Origin: JBBROS01 sp965199595
GTDB lineage: Bacteria; Pseudomonadota; Alphaproteobacteria; Acetobacterales; Acetobacteraceae
DNA length: 64,000 nucleotides
Direction of reading: 5' to 3'
NCBI GenBank assembly: GCA_965199595.1
Contig: OZ241182.1
Location: 1,178,001-1,242,000, forward strand
Made by a program: the position numbers and the translations under genes. Of this stretch, positions 1 to 9,248 are shown piece by piece (position 1 is the stretch's first letter; each line of letters starts with the position of its first letter). The notes beneath the pieces are model-generated. The model had not been told where the DNA came from. It saw only the letters and a program-made list of their open reading frames with translations, and did no database searches.

Positions 1-473
1 CGGAACCCGGCGCGGCGCAGCACGGCGGCGGAGGCCGGGTTGTCGAGGGCGACGTGGGCCACCAGGCGGTCGAGATCGAGGTTCGCGAGCGCCCAGCGGG
101 CGAGCCGGGCGATGGCCTCGGAGGCGACGCCATGGCCCCAGAAGCGGCGGCCGACCCAGTAGCCGAGATGGCCGGTGCGGGGCGACAAGTCGAGCCGGAG
201 GCCGGCGCAGCCCAGGAGTTCGGCGCCCTCGTCCTGCCCGGTGATGGCGAGGTGGAAGCCGGTGCCGGCGGCGCTCTGCCGGGTGGTGGAGGCGATCCAT
301 TCATCGGCGAGGTCGCGCGGGTAGGGGAAGGGCAGGCGGCTGAGGTTGCGCACCACGGCCCAGTCATTGACCAGGCGATGCAGGGCGGCGGCGTCGCTGG
401 CCTGCAGCGGGCGGAGCAGCAACCGTTCCGTGGTGATGGGCGGGATGGCCTGGGCGGAACGCGGATCAGGCAC
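1..473 (-). CDS. GNAT-family N-acetyltransferase (RimJ/RimL type), C-terminus cut off by the window
   Basis: Reading leftward from a GTG at 473, an open frame continues to the window edge without a stop. The translation has the RimJ/RimL look: an early 'TERLLLRPL' strand, then 'GHLGYWVGRRFWGHG' with the acetyl-CoA-binding loop, and 'ALDNPASAAVLRRAGF', the classical GNAT motif. The family transfers acetyl groups to N-termini, antibiotics or small amines; the substrate cannot be told here. The GTG shares its first G with the argJ stop codon (TAGTG), so translation is probably coupled to argJ. About 157 codons are visible and only a short tail should be missing. Confidence 0.85.
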   Translation of the reverse strand, partial: MPDPRSAQAIPPITTERLLLRPLQASDAAALHRLVNDWAVVRNLSRLPFPYPRDLADEWIASTTRQSAAGTGFHLAITGQDEGAELLGCAGLRLDLSPRTGHLGYWVGRRFWGHGVASEAIARLARWALANLDLDRLVAHVALDNPASAAVLRRAGF

Positions 474-1702
474 TAGCTGCGGTAGCTGCCGTTGATGTCG
501 ATGTAGCCGTGCGTGAGGTCGCAGGTCCAGGCGGTCGCGAGGCCCTTGCCCAGGCCGAGGTCGACGGTGATCGCGATCTCGCGGCCCTTCATGTGCGCCA
601 CCACGGGGGCTTCGTCGTAGCCCGGCACCACGGTGCCGTCGCGCGCCATCCAGGTGCCGCCCACGCCGACGCTCAGCTGGTCGCGGTCGGCGGGCTCGCC
701 GGCCTTGCCCACGGCCATGACGATGCGGCCCCAGTTGGCGTCCTCGCCGGCGATGGCGGTTTTCACCAGGGGGGAGTTGGCGATGGACATGGCGACGCGC
801 TTGGCGGACTTGTTGGAGACGGCGCCGGTCACGTCGATCCGGATCAGCTTCTGCGCGCCCTCGCCGTCGCGCACCACCTGGAGCGCCAGGTCCAGCAGCA
901 GGCTGTCCAGGGCGTTGCGGAAGTCCCGCACGATGCGGGTGTCGTCCTTGTGGACGCGCCTGTGGTCGGTCTGGCCGGTGGCGAACAGCAGCACGGTGTC
1001 GCTGGTGGAGGTGTCGCTGTCGACCGTGGTGCAGTTGAAGCTGTGCTTCACGCCGCGGGACAGCATGTCCTGCAGCAGGGTGGCCGGGATGCGGGCGTCG
1101 GTGGCGATGAAGCACAGCATGGTGGCCATGTCGGGCGCGACCATGCCGGAGCCCTTGGCGATGCCGGTGATGCGCACCTCGGTGTCACCGATGCGGGCGG
1201 TGCGGGTGGCGGCCTTGGGGAAGGTGTCCGTGGTCATGATGCCGCGGGCGGCGGCTTCCCAGGCGCCGGTGTCCAGGCTTTCGTGCAGGGCGGGCAGGGC
1301 GGCGATCAGCTTCTCGTGCGGCAGGACCTCGCCGATGACGCCGGTGCTGGCGACGAAAACCTCGTGTGGGCCGCAGCCGACCAGGCGGGCGGCGGCCTTG
1401 GCGGTTTCTTCCACCGCACTGGCCCCGGCGCGGCCGGTGAAGACGTTGGCGTTGCCGGCATTGACCACCACGGCGCGGGCGCGGCCGCCCACCACGCCGT
1501 CCCGGCACCAGTCGATGGGCGCGCCGGGGCACTTGTTGCGGGTGAACACGCCGGCGACATGGGTGCCGGCCGGCATCTCGATCATCACCAGGTCCGTGCG
1601 GCCCTGGTAGCGGATGCCGGCCTGGGCGGCGCCGAGCTTCACGCCCGGCAGCGGCGGCAGGTCCGGCAGCGCGACGGCGAGGGGCGAGACGGGAAGGGCC
1701 AT
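473..1702 (-). CDS. argJ: Bifunctional glutamate N-acetyltransferase / amino-acid acetyltransferase ArgJ
   Basis: ArgJ moves the acetyl group from N-acetylornithine to glutamate (and can use acetyl-CoA), closing the cyclic arginine pathway in the cytoplasm. The 409-residue product is normal length. The self-cleavage site is clear: 'KGSGMVAPDMATML', where Thr194 becomes the N-terminal nucleophile of the beta chain. The acidic 'TTDTFPK' segment and the C-terminal 'GYIDINGSYRS' also match the family. The ATG lies 4 bases after the stop of the upstream parvulin gene, and its own stop overlaps the GNAT start, so isomerase–argJ–GNAT look co-transcribed. Confidence 0.97.
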   Translation of the reverse strand: MALPVSPLAVALPDLPPLPGVKLGAAQAGIRYQGRTDLVMIEMPAGTHVAGVFTRNKCPGAPIDWCRDGVVGGRARAVVVNAGNANVFTGRAGASAVEETAKAAARLVGCGPHEVFVASTGVIGEVLPHEKLIAALPALHESLDTGAWEAAARGIMTTDTFPKAATRTARIGDTEVRITGIAKGSGMVAPDMATMLCFIATDARIPATLLQDMLSRGVKHSFNCTTVDSDTSTSDTVLLFATGQTDHRRVHKDDTRIVRDFRNALDSLLLDLALQVVRDGEGAQKLIRIDVTGAVSNKSAKRVAMSIANSPLVKTAIAGEDANWGRIVMAVGKAGEPADRDQLSVGVGGTWMARDGTVVPGYDEAPVVAHMKGREIAITVDLGLGKGLATAWTCDLTHGYIDINGSYRS

Positions 1703-1706
1703 CCTG

Positions 1707-2675
1707 CTACTTGCCCGGCGTGGGAGCCGAGGCCGGGGTGGGTGTCGTCCCCGGGGCGGCGGGCGCCGCGGCGGGGGAGTCGGTCATGGGCGTGCCGTCC
1801 TGATTGAACTTCTCGACGGTCAGCCCGGCCTTGGCCTGGGTCAGAACCTTGGTGACGCCTTCCTGGATCAGCGACTGGCGGATCTCGTCGCGTACCGTGT
1901 CCAGCGCCGGGGGCGGGGCGGTGCGGCGCTCCAGCAGCTTGATGACGTGCCAGCCGAAGCGGGTCTTGACGGGGGTCTCGGTGATCTCGCCGGGCTTGAG
2001 GCTGAAGGCGGCGTTGGCGAACTCCGGCAGCATGTCCGTCTTCTTGAAGAAGCCGAGGTCGCCGCCGTTGCCCTTGGCGCTGGGGTCGGTGCTGTTCTCG
2101 CGGGCCAGCTTCTCGAAGTCGCCGCCGGCCTTGACCTGCTTGATGATGGCCTTTGCCTTGTCCTCGTCGGCGACCAGGATGTGGGCGGCGTGCACCTCCT
2201 CCTCACCGGGCTTGCTGGCGTAGTCGCGGTCGTAGCGGGCCTTGATGGCGTCATCCGTGAGGGTGGGGACGATCTCGCGGGACAGCAGGGCGTTCTGCAT
2301 GGCGAGGTCGGTGGCGCGGGCGACGGCCTTCTGCACGGCCGGGTCCTTCTCCAGGCCCTGCTTGCGGGCGGCGAGCACGATGGCGTGGCGGTCGACGAGC
2401 TGGTCGAGCAGCATGGGGTAGAGCATCTGCTGCGGCATGCCGCGCAGCTCTTCCGGCAGGCCCTGGGCGGCTTCGGCGAGTTCGCTGGCGTAGATGGGGT
2501 CTCCGCCGACGCGGGCGACGACCTTGTCCGGGGCCGGGGCTGCTGCCGTGGGGGCAGCAGCGGGGGCTGCAGCGGGGGCGGGGGGTGCTGTGGGTGCGGG
2601 CGCTTGCGCCTGGGCCAGAGCGGCGAGGCCGATGGACAGGGTCGCTACGACGGCAGGCAGGGTCAGGCCACGCAT
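1707..2675 (-). CDS. Periplasmic parvulin-type peptidyl-prolyl isomerase
   Basis: This 322-residue protein begins with a signal peptide ('MRGLTLPAVVATLSIGLAAL' ending near AQA) followed by an Ala/Pro-rich linker, a SurA/PrsA-like helical N-domain, and one parvulin domain: 'VHAAHILVADED', 'GGDFEKLARENSTDPSAKG', 'GGDLGFF', 'GWHVIKLLE'. It should assist folding of exported proteins. The start at 2675 is preferred over the longer frame to 2795 because it places the signal peptide at the N-terminus and has a GAGGA-like ribosome site upstream. The C-terminal tail is again Pro/Ala/Thr-rich. Neighbourhood with argJ and secA is common in alphaproteobacteria. Confidence 0.92.
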   Translation of the reverse strand: MRGLTLPAVVATLSIGLAALAQAQAPAPTAPPAPAAAPAAAPTAAAPAPDKVVARVGGDPIYASELAEAAQGLPEELRGMPQQMLYPMLLDQLVDRHAIVLAARKQGLEKDPAVQKAVARATDLAMQNALLSREIVPTLTDDAIKARYDRDYASKPGEEEVHAAHILVADEDKAKAIIKQVKAGGDFEKLARENSTDPSAKGNGGDLGFFKKTDMLPEFANAAFSLKPGEITETPVKTRFGWHVIKLLERRTAPPPALDTVRDEIRQSLIQEGVTKVLTQAKAGLTVEKFNQDGTPMTDSPAAAPAAPGTTPTPASAPTPGK

Positions 2676-2852
2676 GAGAGGTCCTCGATGACGGAGGGCG
2701 CAGGATGCCCGAATGCCCGGTTGGTCACAAGCCGGGCTGGGCTGGGCGCGATTGCAACAAATGTTGACGCCACATGACGGACACATCGCGGCCATGGCGG
2801 CACCACAGCGCGGCCTGACTGGTGTGCCCGTCGCGATGGGCGGAGACGTGCA

Positions 2853-3233
2853 GTGTCAGACGATCAGGTTGCGTGCCGGCTCGATGCGGCTCACCCGGGC
2901 GCGGAGCCCGGGTTCTCCGACCGTGACAAGGCGGCGATCGGGACGCGGCTTGGGGCGTATCCCGGCTGGTCGGTCGCCTATGCCATCGAGGACGGGGTGG
3001 AGTATGCGCGGATGAGCGCCGGGTCGCGGGCGGCGGGCAGCCCGATGCTGACGCTGGCCCGGCGGGATGGGCTGACCGGTTTTGCGGCGCTGTGGTCGGA
3101 TGGGAGCCAGATGGGGGCGGCGCTGAGCGCCTCGCTGTCCGGCGCGCTGGCCTTCATCGTGCAGGCGATCGAGGATGCCTGGAGCGGGGCGGGTGGGGAG
3201 ACCGGGGACGAGCTGGTGCGGGACTGTGCCTGA
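2853..3233 (+). CDS. Small conserved-looking hypothetical protein
   Basis: No family is recognised. The frame opens at GTG 2853 with GGAG seven bases upstream and ends just before secA. The 126-residue product is soluble-looking, acidic, with a short core 'GWSVAYAIEDGVEYARMS' and an amphipathic C-terminal helix. Third-position G/C preference matches the neighbouring genes, unlike the overlapping Pro/Arg-rich reading on the other strand, which supports it as a real gene. It lies between the divergent parvulin gene and secA; a role cannot be inferred. Confidence 0.6.
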   Translation: MSDDQVACRLDAAHPGAEPGFSDRDKAAIGTRLGAYPGWSVAYAIEDGVEYARMSAGSRAAGSPMLTLARRDGLTGFAALWSDGSQMGAALSASLSGALAFIVQAIEDAWSGAGGETGDELVRDCA

Positions 3234-3379
3234 CCGGATTGACTGGCGGCCGGCTGACGAGCCGCGTTGAGCAGCCGCGTTGACCGGGGCGGGCCGCACT
3301 CCTATTTGAGCGGTGCCGTTCTCTTTCCAGGCTGCCCGGCCGATGTTGCGGGCGGCCCGAGCCATAAGGCAATAGTCCG

Positions 3380-6097
3380 ATGTTCGCCAGCCTCGCCCGT
3401 GCCGTGTTCGGCTCCGCCAATGATCGCTCGCTGAAGGGGTACCAGCGCCGGGTGCCGCAGATCAACGCGCACGAGCCCGCGATGGAAGCGCTGTCGGATG
3501 AGGATCTTTCGGCCAAGACCGCCGAGTTCCGCAACCGGCTGGAGGCTGGCGAGACGCTGGATGCGCTGCTGCCCGAGGCGTTTGCCGCGGTGCGCGAGGC
3601 GTCTCGCCGGGTGCTGGGGATGCGGCATTTCGACGTGCAGCTGGTGGGCGGCATGGTGCTGCACGACGGCAAGATCGCCGAGATGAAGACCGGCGAGGGC
3701 AAGACGCTGGTGGCGACGCTGCCGGTGTACCTGAACGCGCTGCCGGCCAAGGGCGTGCACGTGGTGACGGTGAACGACTACCTGGCGACGCGCGACAGCG
3801 AGGACATGAGCCGGGTGTATGGCTTCATGGGGCTGTCCACCGGGGTGATCGTGCATGGGTTGAACGATGACGAGCGCCGGGCCGCCTATGGCTGCGACAT
3901 CACGTATGGGACCAACAACGAGTTCGGCTTTGACTACCTGCGCGACAACATGAAGTACCGCCTGGAGGACATGGCGCAGCGGGAGTTCGCCTATGCCATC
4001 GTCGACGAGGTGGACAGCATCCTCATCGACGAGGCGCGCACCCCTCTTATTATCTCTGGTCCTGCGGAGGACAGCAGCGACCTGTATCGGACGGTCAACG
4101 CCGTGGTGCTGGAGCTGGTGAAGGACGAGACGACGTTCGAGAAGGACGAGAAGTTCAAGACGGTGACCATGACCGAACCTGGTTCGGAGAAGGTCGAGGA
4201 GATGCTGAAGGCGGCGGGCATCCTCACCGAGGGGAACCTGTACGACATCTTCAACGTCTCGGTGATCCATCACGTGCAGCAGTCGCTGCGGGCGCACACG
4301 CTGTTCTCGCGCGATGTGGATTACATCGTGCGTGAGGACAAGGTGGTGCTGATCGACGAGTTCACCGGGCGCATGATGGAGGGCCGCCGCTTCAGCGAGG
4401 GGCTGCACCAGGCGCTGGAGGCCAAGGAGGGGGTGACGGTCCAGCCGGAGAACCAGACGCTGGCGAGCATCACCTTCCAGAACTATTTCCGCCTGTATCC
4501 CAAGCTGTCCGGCATGACCGGCACGGCGCTGACCGAGGCGGACGAGTTCGCCGAGATCTACAAGCTCGACGTGATTGACATCCCGACCAACGTGCCCGTG
4601 ACGCGCAAGGACAGCGATGACGAGGTGTACCGCTCCGCCGGGGAGAAGTATGAGGCGGTGGCGACGCTGATCGCGGAGGCGCGGGAGCGCGGGCAGCCGG
4701 TGCTGGTGGGCACCACCAGCATCGAGAAGTCCGAGATCATCAGCGAGCTGCTGACGGCGAAGAAGGTGCCGCACGCCGTGCTGAACGCGCGGTTCCACGA
4801 GCAGGAGGCGACGATCGTGGCGCAGGCCGGGGCGCCCGGGGCCATCACCATCGCCACCAACATGGCGGGCCGCGGCACCGACATCAAACTGGGCGGCAAC
4901 GCCGAGATGCGGATCAAGCTCGAGGTGACCGGAATGGAGGCCGAGGCGCAGGCGGCGGCGGAGGCGGCGATCCGCGCCGACGTGGCGGTGAAGCATGACA
5001 TCGTGAAGGCGGCCGGCGGGCTGTGCGTGATCGGGACCGAGCGGCACGAGAGCCGGCGGATCGACAACCAGCTGCGCGGCCGCTCCGGGCGGCAGGGCGA
5101 CCCGGGGGCCAGCCGCTTCTTCCTGAGCCTGGAAGACGACCTGATGCGGATCTTCGGCTCAGAGCGGATGGGCGGCATGTTGCAGAAGCTGGGGCTGAAG
5201 CCCGGCGAGGCCATCGTGCACCCCTGGATCAACCGCGCGCTGGAGAAGGCGCAGAAGAAGGTCGAGGCGCGCAACTTCGACATGCGCAAGAACGTGCTGA
5301 AGTATGACGACGTGATGAGCAACCAGCGCCGCGAGGTGTATGCGCAGCGCCGCGAGTTCATGACGGCCGACGATGTGAGCGAGACGGTGCAGGACATGCG
5401 CGGCGATGTGCTGGCCGGCATGGTGAAGCAGCGGATCCCGGAGAAGGCCTATGCCGAGCAGTGGGAGGCCGCGGAGCTGGCCGAGGATGTGCGCCGGGTC
5501 CTGAACCTCGATCTGCCGATCGTGGAGTGGGCGCGGGAGGAAGGGATCGACGAGCAGCACATTCGCGAGCGGATCGAGTCCGCCGTGGATGCGCACATGG
5601 CCGCGAAGGCGGCCAATCTCGGGCCGGAGCTGATGCGGTATGTCGAGAAGAACATCCTGCTGCAGATGCTGGACGCCGTGTGGAAGGAGCACCTGCTGGC
5701 GCTGGACCATCTGCGCCAGGGCATTGGGCTGCGCGCCTATGGCCAGCGGGACCCGCTGAACGAGTACAAGAGCGAGGCGTTCGGCCTGTTCAACGCCATG
5801 CTGGAGGACCTGAAGGAGCGCGTGACCTCCATGCTGGGCCGCGTGGAGCTGGGGCAGGCGCCGCCCGAGCCGCAGTCAGTGTTCGAGCCGGCGATGCCGA
5901 ACGCCATCACCGGCACCATCAGCTACAGCGACCCGGCGCGCGACGCTCCCTATGCTGGCGGCGACCTTCTGGAGACGGAGCGTCCGCGGGTTCTGGACCC
6001 CGCGGACCCCAGCACCTGGACCGCCACGCCGCGCAACGCGCCGTGCCCCTGCGGCTCCGGCAAGAAGTACAAGCACTGCCACGGCAAGATGGGCTGA
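3380..6097 (+). CDS. secA: Protein translocase ATPase subunit SecA
   Basis: SecA drives preproteins through the SecYEG channel using ATP. The 905-residue protein is full length. The Walker A 'MKTGEGKT' lies near residues 102–109, the DEAD-type Walker B in 'VDEVDSILIDEARTPLIISG', the helicase 2 arginine region in 'RRIDNQLRGRSGRQGDPG', and the C-terminal SEC-C zinc motif 'CPCGSGKKYKHCHG', which contacts SecB and phospholipid. Transcribed away from the parvulin gene; the downstream glycosyltransferase follows after about 22 bases. Confidence 0.99.
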   Translation: MFASLARAVFGSANDRSLKGYQRRVPQINAHEPAMEALSDEDLSAKTAEFRNRLEAGETLDALLPEAFAAVREASRRVLGMRHFDVQLVGGMVLHDGKIAEMKTGEGKTLVATLPVYLNALPAKGVHVVTVNDYLATRDSEDMSRVYGFMGLSTGVIVHGLNDDERRAAYGCDITYGTNNEFGFDYLRDNMKYRLEDMAQREFAYAIVDEVDSILIDEARTPLIISGPAEDSSDLYRTVNAVVLELVKDETTFEKDEKFKTVTMTEPGSEKVEEMLKAAGILTEGNLYDIFNVSVIHHVQQSLRAHTLFSRDVDYIVREDKVVLIDEFTGRMMEGRRFSEGLHQALEAKEGVTVQPENQTLASITFQNYFRLYPKLSGMTGTALTEADEFAEIYKLDVIDIPTNVPVTRKDSDDEVYRSAGEKYEAVATLIAEARERGQPVLVGTTSIEKSEIISELLTAKKVPHAVLNARFHEQEATIVAQAGAPGAITIATNMAGRGTDIKLGGNAEMRIKLEVTGMEAEAQAAAEAAIRADVAVKHDIVKAAGGLCVIGTERHESRRIDNQLRGRSGRQGDPGASRFFLSLEDDLMRIFGSERMGGMLQKLGLKPGEAIVHPWINRALEKAQKKVEARNFDMRKNVLKYDDVMSNQRREVYAQRREFMTADDVSETVQDMRGDVLAGMVKQRIPEKAYAEQWEAAELAEDVRRVLNLDLPIVEWAREEGIDEQHIRERIESAVDAHMAAKAANLGPELMRYVEKNILLQMLDAVWKEHLLALDHLRQGIGLRAYGQRDPLNEYKSEAFGLFNAMLEDLKERVTSMLGRVELGQAPPEPQSVFEPAMPNAITGTISYSDPARDAPYAGGDLLETERPRVLDPADPSTWTATPRNAPCPCGSGKKYKHCHGKMG

Positions 6098-6119
6098 ACC
6101 GCCGGCTGGGCACGCCGGC

Positions 6120-7271
6120 TTGCGGATCCTGTTCAATGTGGAGCCGCTGCTCTCCCCGCCGCTGACCGGGGTTGGGCATTATGCCCGGCATATCCTGTCC
6201 GGCTTGATGGACCCGGCGGCGGGGCTTGATGTCGTGACGCTGGCCGGGGGGCGGCCGGTGGTGCTGGCGGGCCTGGCCGATGTGCCGCAGGCCGTTGCGC
6301 CGCCCACGGTGCGGCCGATCCGGCGAATGATCGGGAGCATCCCGGGTGCGCGGGGGGCCTATGCCATGCTGCACCGGGCGCGGACGGGGATCACCGGCAC
6401 CATGCTGCGGGGTGACGTGTATCACGACCCCAACCACCTGCTGCGCCCCATGGGCTGCCCGGGCGTGGTCACGATGCACGACCTCTCCATCCTGCATTAT
6501 CCGCAGTTCCACCCGCCGGAGCGGGTGGAGGCGATGAGCGACGCGATGCAGGCGGCGGCGCGGCAGGCGGAGCGGATCATCACCGGGTCCGCGTTCATCG
6601 CGCGGGACATCGAGGCGACGCTGGGGGTGGGCGCGGACCGGGTCCGGGTGGTGCCCTATGGCGTGGGCGCGGAGTTCCGGCCGCTGGGTGCTGCGGCTGA
6701 TGACGTGCTGGGATCGTATGGGCTGCGGCGCGGCGGCTATGTGCTGGCGGTGGGGACGCGGGAGCCGCGGAAGAACCTGGAACGATTGCTGGAGGCGTTC
6801 CTGTCGCTGCCCGCGGCGCTTCGCTCGGCCCGGCCGCTGATCCTGGTGGGTCCGCCGGGCTGGCAGGCCACGCGGATCGAGGCGCGGCTGGATGCGGCGG
6901 AGCGGAGCGGGCAGGTGCGGCGGCTGGGGTATCTGCCGGACGATCACCGGGCGCCGCTGTATTCGGGGGCGGCGTGCTTTGCCTATCCGTCTTTGTATGA
7001 GGGATTCGGGCTGCCTCCGCTGGAGGCGGCGGCGTGCGGGTGCCCGGTGCTGACGTCGCTCGACTCGCCGATGCAGGAGGTGCTGGGCGCGGTGGCGACG
7101 CTGGTGGATCCGCTGGAGGTCGCGTCGATTGCGGCCGGGCTGCGGTCGGTGCTGGAGGATGGGGAGCGGGCGGCGGCGGCGCGCCTGGCGGGGCCGGTGC
7201 GGGCGGCGCGGTTCACCTGGGGGGCGAGCGTGGCGGGGACGATCTCGGTCTATCGCGAGGTGGCGCGCTAG
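6120..7271 (+). CDS. Group 1 (GT4-like) glycosyltransferase
   Basis: A GT-B fold sugar transferase of 383 residues. The donor-binding C-terminal half carries 'VGTREPRKNLERLLEAF' and the E-x7-E signature in 'YEGFGLPPLEAAACGCPV'. The N-terminal half starts 'LRILFNVEPLLSPPLTGVGHYAR', typical for mannosyl/rhamnosyltransferases acting on surface polysaccharide. The TTG at 6120 is the first start after the secA stop that begins at the first beta strand; there is no ATG or strong ribosome site, so the start is not certain. Acceptor and sugar are unknown. Probably read through from secA. Confidence 0.85.
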   Translation: MRILFNVEPLLSPPLTGVGHYARHILSGLMDPAAGLDVVTLAGGRPVVLAGLADVPQAVAPPTVRPIRRMIGSIPGARGAYAMLHRARTGITGTMLRGDVYHDPNHLLRPMGCPGVVTMHDLSILHYPQFHPPERVEAMSDAMQAAARQAERIITGSAFIARDIEATLGVGADRVRVVPYGVGAEFRPLGAAADDVLGSYGLRRGGYVLAVGTREPRKNLERLLEAFLSLPAALRSARPLILVGPPGWQATRIEARLDAAERSGQVRRLGYLPDDHRAPLYSGAACFAYPSLYEGFGLPPLEAAACGCPVLTSLDSPMQEVLGAVATLVDPLEVASIAAGLRSVLEDGERAAAARLAGPVRAARFTWGASVAGTISVYREVAR

Positions 7272-7366
7272 GCTTGGGACCCGCACCACCGGGCCGAGGG
7301 GAGCGGCGTCCTGTTTCTAGCGCAACGTCATTCCCGCGCTGGCCGAATGGTTCTGGCCGAGAGCTG

Positions 7367-9181
7367 TCAGGCCGGGCTGCAGGAGGCGCCGCCAAGCACG
7401 CAGAACTCCGCGCAGAAGCGGTGGTTGAGGTAGACGGTCCCGCTCGCCTCGCCCAAGGTGCTTCCAAGCTCGAACGCCTCGTCATACGGCAGCAGCGTGC
7501 AGCTCACCACGGCCGGCCGCTCGGACCCGCGACGCTTGACCACCATGCGTGACCCGGCGCACATCACCTCGGCAGGCTGCTTGCCCAGGATGCCCCAGCA
7601 ACTCTCGGTGATCTCCGGCACGTCGATCCGTGCGTCCATCTCCGGGAAGAGGACGAGCTGCGCCGGGTCCGAGGCATCGACGGGCAGGTCGAGCCTGGTG
7701 AACAGCGCCTGGTATCCCGCACGCATCGCGGCATCCGGCTCATCCCACAGCGTGCGCCCGGCGACGGCGAGGCGGAAGCCGTGGGTGGCCAGGAAACGCA
7801 GCCCCTGGATCGCTGGATCCCAGCTGCCGGCGCCGCGCACGGCCTCGTGCCGTTCGGCGCTGTGATGGTCGAGCGAGACCCGCATGGTGAGCCGGCTCTT
7901 GAGCGGGTCGGGCAGCGCGGCCAGGCCGGCCGCGAAGCGCTGCATGGGACGCATGGCGTTGGTCAGCACCAGCACGCGGTATCCGGCTTCCAGCGCGTCG
8001 CGCATCATCGCCGGCATGTCGCGGTTCATGAACGGCTCGCCACCGGTGAAGCCGATCTCCACCAGGTCCGGATGCTCGTCCCGTGCCTCGGCCAGGAAGG
8101 CCTGCGCCTCCGCCCGGCTGAGATAGGCGAGGCGATCGTTGACCGGGCTGCTCTCGATGTAGCAGCCGGAACAGGTGACGTTGCACAGGGTGCCGGTGTT
8201 GAACCAGAGCGTGCGCAGCGCCCGGAGCGGCACGGAAGCCCGGCGCTCACCGGATTGCGTGACGAGCGGGTCGGTGAAGCGCCCGCGGACGGAGGGAGCC
8301 GGCGGCGCCGGCCAGGTGGCGGGCGTGGCGCCGGTCCAGTGCAGCGTGCCTTCGGCATAGGGGATGCCACGGCGGCCGAGCTCGGGTGCCGGCAACACGT
8401 CGCAGGCCGGCCACAGCCCGGTTTCCAGCGCCTCCGCATAGGCGCCCGGCAGCCCCGCCGCCCGCATGGACGCCGCCGCGCCCGCCGCATCGAAGGCCAG
8501 GGCGTGGTGTGACAGCGCCAGCCCCGCAGGCCCGGGCGTGAGCACGCTGAACCAGCCGCGCGCCGTGCCGTCATTCGCGGGCATGCCGATGACGCCGGGG
8601 TTGTGCCACAGCCCGGCCGGGCTGATCCGGGTGAAGGGCAGGCCGCAATGGCCGCCGATCACCCCGTCCGCCGCCACCTGGTCCAATTGCCGGTCGATCC
8701 CGGCTGCATCCGACGCCCAGACGAACTGGCTGGACCCGTCCAGCCCGCCATGCAGCACCAGCAGCCGCCGGCCGCCGATCCGCAGCTCCAGCGCCGGGGG
8801 CAGTGCCCGCATCCAGGCGCGGTCCTCGTCCGACAGGCTGCGTCCGGCATGGGCGAACCAGCTGGCGGAGAGGGTGTCGCAGGTGCTGCCGGGGGCAAAG
8901 CCGCAGCCGCAATCGGCGGCTGACGCGCCCAGCCGCTCCTCGCAGTTGCCGGCCACGACCACCACGCCCGACTGCCGCAACAGGCGCACGCAGGCGGCGG
9001 CATCGGCGCCATAGGCCACCACGTCCCCGGTGCAGACCATCCGCTCCGGCGGGATGCCCAGCCCGGCGGCGGCGGCGAACAGCGCTGCGGTCGCCTGCAG
9101 GTTGCTGTACGGCCCGCCGAACACCAGCACGGGGCCGTCGGCGACAAGGCAGGGCTGGCCGGCGGTCGGCGGAGACGTCAT
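7367..9181 (-). CDS. Metallophosphoesterase-like / radical SAM fusion protein
   Basis: A 604-residue two-domain protein. Residues 15–225 resemble calcineurin-like phosphoesterases: 'CTGDVVAYGAD' (GD at 52–53), 'AGNCEER' (78–), 'LVLHGG' (144–), 'GGHC' (177–). However the usual D-x-H metal pair at the first strand is replaced in 'FGGPYSN' (21–27), and the second His of GHxH is Gly. Residues 325–604 form a radical SAM enzyme with the cluster motif CNVTCSGC (C333, C337, C340), 'GFTGGEP' for SAM binding, and late cysteines (528, 541, 561, 590, 594, 601) that could hold an auxiliary cluster. The ATG at 9181 is chosen because it begins the first domain and leaves 67 bases before the divergent transporter. 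Substrate unknown. Confidence 0.85.
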   Translation of the reverse strand: MTSPPTAGQPCLVADGPVLVFGGPYSNLQATAALFAAAAGLGIPPERMVCTGDVVAYGADAAACVRLLRQSGVVVVAGNCEERLGASAADCGCGFAPGSTCDTLSASWFAHAGRSLSDEDRAWMRALPPALELRIGGRRLLVLHGGLDGSSQFVWASDAAGIDRQLDQVAADGVIGGHCGLPFTRISPAGLWHNPGVIGMPANDGTARGWFSVLTPGPAGLALSHHALAFDAAGAAASMRAAGLPGAYAEALETGLWPACDVLPAPELGRRGIPYAEGTLHWTGATPATWPAPPAPSVRGRFTDPLVTQSGERRASVPLRALRTLWFNTGTLCNVTCSGCYIESSPVNDRLAYLSRAEAQAFLAEARDEHPDLVEIGFTGGEPFMNRDMPAMMRDALEAGYRVLVLTNAMRPMQRFAAGLAALPDPLKSRLTMRVSLDHHSAERHEAVRGAGSWDPAIQGLRFLATHGFRLAVAGRTLWDEPDAAMRAGYQALFTRLDLPVDASDPAQLVLFPEMDARIDVPEITESCWGILGKQPAEVMCAGSRMVVKRRGSERPAVVSCTLLPYDEAFELGSTLGEASGTVYLNHRFCAEFCVLGGASCSPA

Positions 9182-9248
9182 GCTCGGTCCTTGGCTGCCG
9201 GGTTCACCCGCTGATATGGCCCCGGCGCGATTGAACGGAAGTGCTCCC

